Of a stretch of 64,000 bases of DNA, positions 31,226 to 41,278 are shown piece after piece (the first letter of the stretch is position 1; the number at the start of each line of letters is the position of its first letter). Origin of the DNA: Incurvaria masculella (taxonomy: Eukaryota; Arthropoda; Insecta; Lepidoptera; Incurvariidae); contig OX335641.1 in NCBI GenBank assembly GCA_946894095.1, positions 2,126,501 to 2,190,500 on the forward strand. Direction: 5' to 3'. Below the pieces are notes generated by a model. The model was not told the origin of the DNA. It was given only the letters and a program-made list of their open reading frames with translations, and did not search any database. A program made the position numbers and the translations under genes.

Positions 31226-31489
31226 TGTATACATTGAAAAGGTCTACAGAAAACTCCCCGATGGTATATGTCTATATCTTATGGATATCCCACAATAACA
31301 TTTTTTTGACATTTACTTTTTACGACAAATAATGGTTAATTTTCGAAGCCATTTTAACCAAAACAGCATTAATCCTTTTCCAATTAAATACCTTAAATAC
31401 ATTGTTGATTGAATATATATCTATATAGCCCTTTACAGCATATGATTTAAATGAATATTTTCGAAGATATTACAGATTTAAAAATTGCG
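31226..31489. other. unassigned AT-rich spacer
   Basis: No recognisable content. Confidence 0.35.
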
Positions 31490-31580
31490 GGACGTAGCGT
31501 TTGCGGCGGTACCGGCCGGCCGGGGCGGCGGCGGGAACGTGCCTATAAATAGTGCGTCGGAGGCCGCGGTTCTCCCTATA
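31490..31580 (+). promoter_or_regulatory. GC-rich patch with TATAAATA box
   Basis: A sharply GC-rich block (CGGTACCGGCCGGCCGGGGC with GGCGGCGGG) sits in AT-rich DNA and is followed by TATAAATA at 31544-31551, then GC-rich sequence and CTCCCTATAGCAC about 25-30 bases on. This layout resembles an insect core promoter. No ORF follows at once, so any first exon would be non-coding or far from its coding exon. It could equally be a lone GC-rich repeat. Confidence 0.3.
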
Positions 31581-31733
31581 GCACTTTGAATTTATGATTT
31601 CTCTAATATCTAATAATAATGTAATAATAATATCTACGTTTTTTTAGTTCAATTATCTCAATGTAGAAACTCTACGTAAAAATGGTTTATTTGTGTATCA
31701 TTGTGTCAAAATAAAATTTTTTTAAATGATATT

Positions 31734-31831
31734 AAGACAATAACGCGGTTAGGCTGATGTTTAGAATGCGAACGAATTCGTGAAATAAATGTTAAAAGAC
31801 AATAACGCGGTTAGGCTGATGTTTAGGATGC
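31734..31831. repeat. 37-bp direct repeat, period 62
   Basis: AAGACAATAACGCGGTTAGG followed by CTGATGTTTAG occurs at 31734-31770 and 31796-31831 with one mismatch (AATGCG against GATGCG). Confidence 0.75.
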
Positions 31832-32331
31832 GGAACTTATACGGAGCAGGCTGCCGGCGAGTCCCTGTCCAGGATGGCGGGAAGGAACAGGGCGGGCCAG
31901 TAGAATCAACACGAGCGGCAATACGGAATCAAATGCGTCGCCGCCTCCCTTAGGATTCTTTCTTATATTTGGCTTTCGACCTGACCTGCAGAACTTCCAG
32001 TCTGGAAACATTCCTTAACAAAAGCAACAATTCTACCGAATTCGTTTAACATTTGTCTCTTCTGTCATGCCTTGCAGCACATAGACTGTTTGCTCTACAG
32101 AAAATAACTTTATATAATTTTCGCGCAAAAAAATCCACAGTCCATACCGCGAGTTCACGAGGGTCGCAGTTGTATCCCACAACCCTCTTATTGACTTCGA
32201 GGAGGAAAGAAAGAAGGATCGAAACTTATCCGTATAGCGGCAGCGTATCCACGTAATAATGCATACAATGCCGGTAGCGCGAATTAATGATGCCCAACAT
32301 CGAATGTTGGTTACCTCAGTCACCTGGTTTT
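31832..32331. other. unassigned spacer
   Basis: Frames at 31823-32011, 32033-32323 (both minus) and 32053-32256 (plus) overlap and lack motifs. Confidence 0.35.
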
Positions 32332-32710
32332 GTCAGCCTCATTGGCCCAGTGGCGCGACACTTCGGCGATTGCTCTCCGAAGTTAAGCAACGCTGGGTCC
32401 GGTCTGGTCTTGGATGGGTGACCATTCGACCGTTGAGAGAGGCTGGCCGTGGTTTGGATTCCACGTTAATCTGTAGGTTCCTTACTTACTAGGTGGTAGG
32501 GTTTATCCCGCCTGGGTTGGTACCATCGCATTGGATGAACGATGGTCGAAGCGGCAATGAAAATTGTCCGTGTTTTCCATCCAGTTCAATGTAGCCGTGC
32601 AATATAAGGAAGGTCCTGGCATGGCACCTAGTTCCCATGTGGTGTGTTGGGCTAATACCATGACAGAAGGTGTGGTATTAGCCATCCATGTCCAGTCACA
32701 TAAAAAAAAC
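32332..32710 (+). mobile_element. HaSE3-like SINE with 5S rRNA-derived head, full length
   Basis: The head carries the 5S rRNA internal control region: box A GAAGTTAAGCAACGC (32379-32393) and box C TCTTGGATGGGTGACC (32408-32423), both almost perfect against animal 5S rRNA (family knowledge). A tRNA-box-A-like TTGGCCCAGTGGCGCGAC precedes it. The body runs through GAGAGGCTGGCCGTGG and CATTGGATGAACGATGGTCG to a tail CCAGTCACATAAAAAAAA. Transcription would be by RNA polymerase III and mobility by a LINE in trans. It shares body and tail with the tRNA-headed copy at 50518-50915, matching from memory the HaSE3/HaSE1 relation in Helicoverpa armigera. Confidence 0.85.
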
Positions 32711-32869
32711 AGTTATTAGCGCCCTGTGAAGTTCTTACGTGTTTTTACGTATCGTTCGAACCCGAGAAAATCTTTAGTGAGCGAGTTCGTAAACGGACTC
32801 ACGCACCGGCGCTACCGTCAATGTATGTTTTAATAAGTAGCTACGCCGCCCAAGAGTTTCAATGTTCTA

Positions 32870-33283
32870 TTTGTTTATTGTTTATGGTTTATTCATCATC
32901 CATTGACAGTACACTGCACTCGGATTTGTCATATTTTATCATTAGCCAATTCGGCAATCCCAGCGAAGAAGAACTGGCAAGAAACTCCGCTGTATTTTTT
33001 TTTTTCAATTCCACTTAGTCTAAGTTTACAAAAGTATATGCCACTGCTTATAATGACAGGTAAAAACACATTCATATGAGTTGACGAGAATCAACAATTC
33101 ATGTCGTATGCAATAGTTCATGACACATTTGAGTTAATTTGTAAAGACCATGGCCGCCATCTAACATGTTGCCAATTGGAGCAAGCCAGTCCCCACAAAC
33201 AGCACTCGTTCACGAGCATCACGCCGGGCACGGCCATTATCTCTCTTGTAACCATATTTTAGGGGAATAGGAGAACCCGGAGC
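32870..33283 (-). mobile_element. family C retroposon, 3' portion (split by MITE-A)
   Basis: Reverse of 5180-5585: it starts at the TTATTGTTTATGGTTTATTC tail, through CCCAGCGAAGAAGAACTGGC and CCAATTGGAGCAAGCCAGTC, to the box-B-like GAGAACCCGGAGC. It resumes at 33834 after the inserted MITE-A. Confidence 0.7.
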
Positions 33284-33833
33284 TTAAGGTGGCCCAACCC
33301 GGCTGGACGAACTCATTCGCGGGCACGATACAAAACCGTGCTGTTGCGCTCTGGGACCATCTCTGTTTCAAAGAAAAAGACAGGCTCCGTGATGAGCAAG
33401 ATGCAACATGTCCACAAAAAATACAATGTGCATAGCGTATGTTTTGATAAGATTTCCGAAAATTTTAATTAGAAAACGACTTATAGCTAAAAGTAAACCA
33501 CGACCGCTGTAGTCAAAAATCTAACAAAAACCAAACAGATTATTAATCTTGATTCAATAAGCTATGTCTGATGACTAATCTTTTTAAGATGTTCTTTCTT
33601 TATCATTGCGTAATCCACCTCAAAAGTAAGTGTATAAAACGCGCAAAAAAAATCGAACTTTCGGATCTTATACTTAGAACCCAAACACAATTTTACAATG
33701 CCAATGGTCATCAGACATCTAGTTCGATCAAATAAAGCTATTTTGAGCAAAATTTTGGATCTTTGACAAGAAATATGGGCGTGATCTTCTTTCCCCTTTT
33801 GTATGGGGAGATGAGCGGGATGGGCCACCTTAA
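33284..33833 (+). mobile_element. MITE-A copy 2, nested in family C
   Basis: TTAAGGTGGCCCAACCCGGC...GGGATGGGCCACCTTAA, 550 bp, with perfect TTAA at both ends (33284-33287, 33830-33833). The host family C copies carry GCATCGCTTTAAGG at this point, so the TTAA target is visible in the uninterrupted copy at 5058-5585. A 93-codon frame (minus, 33562-33843) lies inside and is not a gene. Confidence 0.85.
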
Positions 33834-33912
33834 AGCGATGCACTCACTACTCCAGTGGCAACAAGTAAAAATGTGAAACTTTTGCACGATTTAGTTTTAA
33901 TAATAATATTAC
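33834..33912 (-). mobile_element. family C retroposon, 5' portion (after MITE-A)
   Basis: AGCGATGCACTCACTACTCC, AGTGGCAACAAG and CACGATTTAGTTTTAATAAT are the reverse of 5080-5150 and complete the element split at 33284. Confidence 0.65.
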
Positions 33913-34103
33913 TCATTAATTTGAGTTTCAGCGACATCTACATATGAAGCATTGTAATCAGATTTTGAAAATAATCTGAAAAAGTATTGATCGTGACATT
34001 CGTCGGACTCCAATCATCGACCAATACTTTTTCAGATTATTTTCAAAATTTGATTACAATGCTTCAAATGTAGATGTCGCTAAAACTCAAATTAATGAGA
34101 AAT
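33913..34103. repeat. inverted pair of family T SINE bodies
   Basis: Arms of about 80 bases (TTTGAGTTTCAGCGACATCT / AGATGTCGCTAAAACTCAAA; CAGATTTTGAAAATAATCTG) enclose a ~35-base loop. The arm sequence equals the SINE body after the tRNA head at 1410-1480. The two heads have been lost. Confidence 0.65.
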
Positions 34104-34692
34104 CGGTAATGTCGTATCCATTAAATACAAAAAAAAAATCAATAATATTTATGTCATGAACTACTACAGTGACCTCTAAACAAAGAGTCAAAATACATTC
34201 TTTCCTCCTGGTGCCCCGTCCTTACATGGTCGCTGGGTCGCAGCACACAGATCTTGTGAAACGGAAACTCTGTATGGCTGCTTCGCGTGTGGCATTGGTG
34301 ATGAAGATCCGGCCATTAAAATAATGATAAGCCCCATTCGTAATCTCTATTGAAATTACTCGCCCGGCTGAGAAAAATGCTCACCTACCACTGTGGGATC
34401 ATTTCTGTGACATTAGAATGTTAAAGTGTCGAACAGTCTTTGTTTCAAGATTTTATTTATCTTCGTACAAATGTTTAAATAAAAATACAGTTAAGTTTTT
34501 TTTATGTAAGTGGACATGGATGGCACACCCACAGTCAATCTTAGTCAAAAACAATGTATATACTCTCTTAATAAATAAATTAAATTAATTTATATTACTG
34601 CATTAGTACTTTGTAAGTTGTAAGTAATTTCAACTGAAAGTTGCTGTTTCTATTGTCCTTTGTTCATTGCCTTAATCTGTTCTGTCAAGGAA
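34104..34692. other. unassigned spacer with a SINE tail scrap
   Basis: 34496-34537 reads TTTTTTTATGTAAGTGGACA then TGGATGG, like the reversed tail of the HaSE-type SINE. The rest is unrecognised. Confidence 0.35.
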
Positions 34693-34872
34693 TTGTTTAT
34701 ATACATAGATCTAAGTGTGTATTTCATAATTGTGGACGGAAAAAATATGTTTTGTAAAGCCGTGAAATATCTTTGCGGGTTCTTCTTTACTGGGCAGATC
34801 GAATCCGCGGATTTTTGTGACGTTACTTAGTGCAGTTTGACGATATACCAAAAAGTTTAAATAAATTAATTA
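34693..34872 (+). mobile_element. family M retroposon 3' end
   Basis: ATTGTGGACGGAAAAAATAT, ATCTTTGCGGGTTCTTCTTT, ACTGGGCAGATCGAATCCGC and the terminal AAAAAGTTTAAATAAATTAA. Paired with 30090-30262, and in reverse with 640-760. Confidence 0.6.
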
Positions 34873-35947
34873 AAAAAAATATACTCTCTGAGCTGTCTTT
34901 TTCTCGCGAGTCTGTCTTTTTTAATCTTTTTCATTTTTCAAAAACTGGTTCGAACAAACAATTATGTTTGAAGTAGTATTACATTTAGAGGAGAATAGCC
35001 GGACAGAGATACGAAAGCATTTTTTCCCAAGCTAAAATGGAGACGCTCGCGCTTCGCGCTCGCTCGGTCAATAATCGCTGGCACTACCTGCCTTACGACT
35101 AATAAAAACGTTCGCTTTTCACTAACGCGCAACGCTGCTGCTCGCTGCTTTTCATTCAATGCTTAATAGCATTTGTGAGGTTTACACCATTCATGCTATC
35201 GTTCGGATAGTCACTTTTCCCTTTTCTAAAGCGCCATAAGAATAAATTACGCCACGAAGCGAGGCGCAATACAAGGCGCACATGATACATTGTGTTTGTC
35301 GTATCACACGTCGGCCACGTATGTATATCAACACAATGCGATTTATTTATTACCATAAATAGATGTCCTCCTTAAGATAACACATTATATTGATCTCACC
35401 CATGTATTTTTAATGTATCTTTTAAAATTGTTTTAGTAGTAGAATTGAGAGAACGTCCCCAGACGATTAAGCGCATCCACTTACCTAGCGCTTCTTGTAA
35501 AAAAAAACAATGCTTGAAAATTCAGAAGGGTGTGAACACCATTTTTATTACTTCGGAATCGCATATCTTACAAACTAATAATTTTAACAAACAAGTCACT
35601 TTAAATGTCCATATTAATTAAAGACCTTAATATGCATTGTATATTTTTTCCTCAGTTCTGTGTATGATTGTGATGCATTTTTTTGCTATTTCACTACCAC
35701 TACTGCATGAAAAAATCCATTTCTAAACATCTATTTATGTATTGCCATTAGTATCCGAATAAAATGCTGTGACATGCGGATAAACGACTAGGCCGACGCA
35801 ACGTTCGGATGGACAGATGGACAGGGCCGATAAGTGCCCCGTTTATGCCATTTATTAACGGCAACTTAAAACGTAATTATTGAAAAAACTTTTTGAAGAA
35901 ACGTTTTAATTTAATTTTAATGGCATTTTTCAAGCATGTTATAATTT
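34873..35947. other. unassigned stretch, CpG-richer at 35030-35290
   Basis: The middle part is richer in CGC and GCG words and holds 65- and 66-codon minus frames without motif. 35360-35947 is AT-rich. No repeat copies were seen. Confidence 0.35.
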
Positions 35948-35956
35948 AAAAGACCA

Positions 35957-36241
35957 GTCAGTTAGTCAGCGTGTTTACGTCCACTGCTGGATATACGCCT
36001 CTCCAATTTTTCTCCAGCCCTCAGCGGTACGGAACCACTGTTTTCCGCCGACGCACTCGATGTCGTCGTCCCACCTGGGCGGGTGGTCTTCCCACACTCC
36101 GTTTTCCTGTCCACGGCCGCCAGTGTAGGACACGGTTACTACAACGGTCGTCGTTTCCTCTGCTGACATGGCCAGCCCACTGCCACTTGAGCTTAGCCAC
36201 CCGGTGTCCAATATCGACTACTCTGGTACGTCGTCGGTGGA
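35957..36241 (-). mobile_element. RTE 3' fragment with 9-bp target duplication (R3)
   Basis: On the minus strand RVVDIGHRVAKLKWQWAGHV and DRCSNRVLHWRPWTGKRSV are the RTE C-terminus, ending in a (TGAC)-type tail next to 35957. AAAAGACCA occurs at 35948-35956 and again at 36242-36250, flanking the insert exactly. A 5'-truncated, target-duplicated copy is the normal product of target-primed reverse transcription. Frames are still largely readable, so the insertion is comparatively recent. Confidence 0.85.
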
Positions 36242-36284
36242 AAAAGACCATATTAGATACAAATATGTTATAATTTGATATTTC

Positions 36285-36420
36285 AGTTTTAGTTTCAGTT
36301 TCTTTATTTCCTCCATTAGATGTATATTACACACTCAGATACGTCTTTTTTTTCCTGTCGGTTCGATTACTTCTGGCGAACCGAAAGCCAAGAAGAAACT
36401 TCGTCAGGTTGGTCATTGTA
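36285..36420 (-). mobile_element. LINE 3' end
   Basis: Minus strand: AACTTCGTC-type start, GGCTTTCGGTTCGCCAGAAG, CGAACCGACAGGAAAAAAAA and a GAGGAAATAAAGAAACTGAA terminus with AATAAA. No ORF; a single copy in the window. Confidence 0.5.
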
Positions 36421-36514
36421 TTATTATTTTTTCCATTGATACTTACAAATTAGTTTACATTGATTGATTGATTACTACTGCTCACAAAGAACATTATTAT
36501 AAGAACATTATATA

Positions 36515-36536
36515 GTATATATATATATATATATAG
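36515..36536. repeat. (AT)n microsatellite
   Basis: Simple TA dinucleotide run of about ten units. Confidence 0.85.
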
Positions 36537-36986
36537 TGGAAAACTTTCTATTTTCTAACATTAAAACCAGGTAATAAAAAACTGATTGCCATATCATTCC
36601 AGTGGCACGCAATTACGCAGTCAGACATGAGCGTATCTCTTACAGTACGCGGCCACAATGCGGACCGTTAGTTTATGGTACGCCGTAGCTTTTATGCGTT
36701 AAGACGGAAAATTCACGCGGCCTGCCGCATAACTGTACAGAAAATTGATTCACCGATGCCGTATATGGTGCTGCAATACCGCCCGGGGTAGCTTGTAACT
36801 TTGTAAAGGCTATCGCTTACTAGGTTACACCTACAGATTGCTGCCATTATTTGTACTGGGGAACGTCAGATCCTTCGACGAGACAGACATATACGACCAG
36901 GTTCACGGAAGGAGAAACAGGCTATATTTTACACGCCTTTACATATTAACAGCTTGGATATTTAGAGTCTGTATAATAATACATTG
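36537..36986. other. unassigned spacer
   Basis: A 73-codon frame (36838-37059) runs into the minisatellite and is discounted. Confidence 0.35.
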
Positions 36987-37880
36987 TACCTACCACGCCG
37001 TGTATATATATATATATATGTATATTTATATATTGTACCAAAATTTAGAGAACGCCTGAAGACTCATGCGCTCTGTCATCTCTACGGACCACGCCGTGTA
37101 TATATATTTATATTATGTACCAAAATGTAGAGAACGCCTGAAAACTCCTGCGCTCTATCATCTATACCTACCACACCGTATATTTCAATTTATATAATGT
37201 ACCAAAATGTAGAGAATGCTTGAAGACTCATGCGCTCTATCATCTCTACCTACCACGCCGTATATTTATATTTATATTATGTACCAAAATATAGAGAACG
37301 CCTGAAGACTCATGCGCTCTATTATCTCTACCTACCACGCCGTGTATATATATTTATATAATGTACCAAAATGTAGAGAAGGCCTAAAGACTCATGCGCT
37401 CTGTCATCTCTACCTACCATGCCGTGTATGTATATTTATATTTTGTACCAAAATGTAGAGAACGCCTAAAGACTCATGCGCTCTGTCATCTCTACCTACC
37501 ATGCCGTGTATGTATATTTATATTTTGTACCAAAATGTAGAGAACGCCTAAAGACTTATGCGCTCTGTCATCTCTACCGACCACGCCGTGTATATATATT
37601 TATATTATGTACCAAAATATAGAGAACGCCTGAAGACTCCTGCGCTCTATCATCTATACCTACCACACCGTATATTTCAATTTATATAATGTACCAAAAT
37701 GTAGAGAATGCTTGAAGACTCATGCGCTCTATCATCTCTGCCTACCACGCCGTGTATGTATATTTATATTATGTACCAACATTTAGAGAACGCCTGGAGA
37801 CTCATGCGCTCTATCATCTCTACCTACCACGCCGTGTATATATATATTTATATTATGTACCAAAATGTAGAGAACTCCTA
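36987..37880. repeat. 82-bp minisatellite, 11 units, with six-unit higher-order repeat
   Basis: The word GTACCAA starts at 37035, 37117, 37199, 37281, 37363, 37445, 37527, 37609, 37691, 37773 and 37857: period exactly 82 except the last step (84). Unit parts include CTACCACGCCGTGTATATAT, AAAATGTAGAGAACGCCTGA and ACTCATGCGCTCTATCATCT. Units two and three (with CACACCGTATATTTC) recur 492 bases later at 37609-37738, so a block of six units was duplicated. Not a CRISPR: units are contiguous with no spacers. Confidence 0.92.
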
Positions 37881-38157
37881 AACGCCATCGGTATTTTTCT
37901 CAAGACCGATCCGATCACTTGATAAGTTTTCCTCCACTGACTCAACCGAAGCTATAATGTCATCGCGATAAGAGTTGCGCGGAATCGAGGGTTCCGTTGA
38001 AAATCACTTAGGCGCCTGCGCAGTGATCGCAACAGTTGAAATCCTTGAAATGAACCAAGCTGATTTACTTAAATAGCCTGCACGCTTCGCGTGGGTTCCT
38101 GTGTGCTCGCATAGCATGCACTAGCCACGCGTTAAGGCGCTATCACACCCACGAAAT
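37881..38157. other. unassigned spacer
   Basis: Slightly GC-richer at 38060-38140. Nothing recognised. Confidence 0.35.
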
Positions 38158-38319
38158 CCACATACGGCAGAAATCGGAAGTGCGAGTTTGATTTTGACAG
38201 CTTGAAGAAGTAAAATCACAGAATATCTAGTAAAAACTTGCATAGACTTTGACGTTTTTACCTAACTTCAGAGTTTCGTCAACGCCACTTTCGGTGAGAA
38301 CTCCGACTGATCACTCTGA
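38158..38319 (+). mobile_element. family H MITE, partial
   Basis: AGAAATCGGAAGTGCGAGTT, TGACAGCTTGAAGAAGTAAA and the end GGTGAGAACTCCGACTGATC then ACTCTGA match the left-hand copy of the dimer at 11632-11980. Only half the element is present. Confidence 0.7.
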
Positions 38320-38552
38320 AATAAATGTAATATTTTCATTAGCCTACCTAGGTAAAATTTGGAAACAAGCTTAGTTTAATGACGGTGTAAATAGTTTTGG
38401 TTTAGTGACGGGAGATGGCGCTGGTGAGAACTGTCGTAGTACCAGCCAAAATAAGAAGTGCTCGGGGAGTTTTGTACGTTGTATGACATTAGAAGTACAT
38501 CCCAACTATCCTTTGTCTATGCTCTAAGTAAGAGGCGACTAAGGTATTTGAC

Positions 38553-38660
38553 GTTCGTGATTCGGGTTTCACGTAAAACTTACTATGTGCTAGGGTTAAT
38601 CCCACCCGGGGGATCGTACCATCGTATTGATTGAAGCGGGGCGGCAATTCGGCCAAGAAG
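38553..38660 (+). mobile_element. HaSE-type SINE body fragment
   Basis: TTACTATGTGCTAGGGTTAA, TCCCACCCGGGGGATCGTAC and CATCGTATTGATTGAAGCGG follow the body order of 32470-32560 with many substitutions. Confidence 0.5.
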
Positions 38661-40309
38661 TAAGTCTGGCTATAGCGATCCTTATTCAGTATCATACAAA
38701 AAACCGGTCTTGAACCTTGGATGTGCCGAGCTCACTGCTGGACATGGAAGAAATTCGCCCTCGCCTTATGATTATTCTGCATTTCATGAAAAATTTACGC
38801 TCCTGAAATGTGGCTTTTTCTCAAAAAATATAAGTAGTTGGTGCACAACTAGATAAGTGTACCTATATTGGTGATTCTTTTCAGAATTTACAAACAACTG
38901 TTAATAGGAGATAAATTCGGGCAAAATGCGTATCAGAGCATGACCATAAGGGTAACTTTTTTCGCTTTATGCGACGAGACTATAAAACCATTCGATTCAT
39001 TCATCAGAATCATTTATTAAAAACGTTCTGCAATATCATCTATATTTGTAACAAACTAGTATGTGCCCGCAGCCCCATCCGGGTTAAATTTCGACGAAAT
39101 ACAGTTGGTTTTCCCCGACAGCTCACGCCTCAGGTAACAATCAAACGTTATACATAACGACATACAAGACTAGACTATACATATTTTGTTTGTAAAACGT
39201 GGACAGAAACAAGCTATACGCAGATACAAACTACTTGATTCATAAGTTATAAGCAGACGGACAGACAGACCAACCAAATGCTAGATTTTATAAGAGTTAA
39301 TGTCGATATTATATATTTTAATGTTACTTTTACAGTTATAAAAATAAAAAATAATAGATTGCAAAACCTTAAACTTGCAAGGGGCAAACAAAGTGAAACG
39401 GAATGTATAAATAAATCCAAGAAGTGTCTTTAAACAAGAGTATTGTTGCTTTTTGCATGAGAAGAAACGCATTGTGGCAGCCGTGGGATGGAATAGCCTT
39501 AACAATCACACAATCCGTATTGGAAGTTGCTGATGCAATTATGGGAACGACAATGACTCAGGGCATATGATTTAAGATAATTCGAGAACTGTCACCACTG
39601 TTGAATAGGACGGAACTCACGGAACGAATAAATTAATGGCAACATTCGCGAAATTTGATCCTCCTCGCTTTAAGTTGGAACGATAATTTGTCATTGGCAT
39701 TCAATCTAGGAGTACATTTTCTTGAATTTGGCATTGAAGATTTCGGTGCTATTAATTAAAGCACGGGCGAGGAATCCAATTATTATCCTATTAAGGCTTT
39801 TTTTCTGAGAAACCGGGTGAAAATAATTCAAAGAAATAATTGTTTAAGGTTTGTAGATAACGGAAGTTCGCAAAGAAGATAATTGGGATTTTATCGTAAG
39901 TACCTGATACAATTATAAATAATACGGAATTTAGACAACATAACATTACAAGTTTCATGGATACATTATAAAGCTGAGATGATTTGAAACATGAAAGACG
40001 TGACAAAATGTTTGCAAAAGTCAAAGATACTTTGTGCCAAATTAACGCGACTTCTTCACTCACAGTCGTGAACTGATATTTGCATAATCGGATCTACGAT
40101 TCGAAGACAGATTGTATCTATGATCAGTGATCTTGACTTCTAAATATGTTTTGACATTCTTGTATTGTTTGTCGATACAAAATTAAAGGAAGCGAGGCGA
40201 GGTCGCTATAAGCAGTGAACAAATTGAGTCTTTATTGAAGTTTTTAATATTGGATGGTTGGTTGATTTTTTTAACAGTACACGTAATATTAAAAACAATT
40301 TGAAGACCT
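38661..40309. other. unassigned AT-rich stretch
   Basis: 39050-39260 has a phrase (CTAGTATGTGCCCGCAGCCC) resembling the end of a common lepidopteran repeat. 39791-40063 (minus, 90 codons) shows no domain. Otherwise unrecognised. Confidence 0.35.
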
Positions 40310-40612
40310 TTTTTTTATGCGACCTGACATGGATGGCTAATACCACACAAATACCGTTACGATATTAGCCCAATACACCACATTTCCGAAGGAATTAGGT
40401 GCCATGCCAGGACCTCCCCTTTATGTGCACAGCTACATTGAACTGGATGGAAAACACGGACAATTTTTACTGCCGCTTTGAACATCTTTTCATCCAATAC
40501 GATCCATCCAATCGAACTCGGAAAGAGAAAGACAGTGGTGCAAGTCGGAATTGAACCCAGGCCTCTGGTACGCTAGTCCAGTCCCCGCGCCACTAGGCTA
40601 CGAGCCGCTCGA
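40310..40612 (-). mobile_element. HaSE1-like SINE with tRNA head, internally deleted
   Basis: Minus strand: GCGGCTCGTAGCCTAGTGGC (box A) and CCTGGGTTCAATTCCGACTT (box B), then CACTGTCTTTCTCTTTCCGA. A jump of ~130 bases follows to GGATCGTATTGGATGAAAAG and the common body, ending GTCAGGTCGCATAAAAAAAA. Pol III promoter boxes are intact. Confidence 0.75.
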
Positions 40613-41191
40613 AGATCTGTTTAAACTTTAATGCAGTCGGTACATTGGTGCCAAAAGCATCTATTGGTAATTCGTAAATAGGTAAACATAATATTACAAT
40701 AATGAAAAGAGAAACAAAGTCAGTTGTAGAATTAAGTAATTATGCTTAAAGATATTTTAGTCATGTATGGTGAAATCAAATTTAGTACCAAATGGATGCA
40801 GATAAAATATGTACAGAAGGAAGTAGATGTGTCGCCAGATATGGATGACTAAACTTGATGCCTATAGCGAAGAGCTATCTAGACGGAAGAAATAACACTA
40901 TTTATATTACCTTGAGAACACCAATGTACCTTCACATAAGCGAGTTTCATGTGAATAGGAACGCAAATGTTTAAAATGTTTTCTTACCAAAAATTAAAAT
41001 ATGAAAAAAGCTGCTTAGTTAGAGCATAGAATAAAGTAGTTAGTATATGGTTAGAGCATAACAGTTTTCATACCATGGATCTTTATTATCAAGAGCTGGA
41101 CGCTATGCTGTCCACTGCTAAAAGTAGGCCTGCCCCAGCTCGCGCTATTTCGCCTTATCACTTGCCCTAGCTACATCTTGGTTCTTACCTT
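40613..41191. other. unassigned spacer
   Basis: No repeat or ORF of note. Confidence 0.35.
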
Positions 41192-41278
41192 CAATACTAT
41201 GGAGTCGAATATATTTCGATTCCATAGTATTGGAGACCTCAATTATTTGGAAACAGTCCAAATAATCGAGGTCTCCAA
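41192..41278. other. two adjacent, overlapping hairpins
   Basis: Hairpin one (41192-41232): CAATACTATGGAGTCGAA pairs with TTCGATTCCATAGTATTG, one mismatch, 5-base loop. Hairpin two (41230-41278): TTGGAGACCTCAATTATTTG-GA pairs with TCCAAATAATCGAGGTCTCC-AA, one mismatch, loop AACAG. They share three bases. The loops are short for a microRNA precursor. Possibly a relic of templated (snap-back) repair or a palindromic transposon end. Confidence 0.85.

Noticed and set aside
32332..32460. Genuine 5S rRNA gene
   Set aside because: Only the internal control region matches; flanks differ from 5S rRNA and are joined to a repeated SINE body and A-tail.
33562..33843. 93-codon ORF inside MITE-A, possibly a short protein
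   Set aside because: The frame is not preserved in the other five long copies, and MITE-A shows no coding constraint by eye.
36515..36536. TATA-rich promoter
   Set aside because: Pure (AT)n microsatellite without any downstream feature.
36987..37880. CRISPR array
   Set aside because: Contiguous 82-bp units without unique spacers in a eukaryotic genome; a minisatellite.
41192..41278. MicroRNA precursor pair
   Set aside because: Five-base loops and 18-22-bp stems are too short for typical Drosha/Dicer substrates; no conserved mature sequence recognised.
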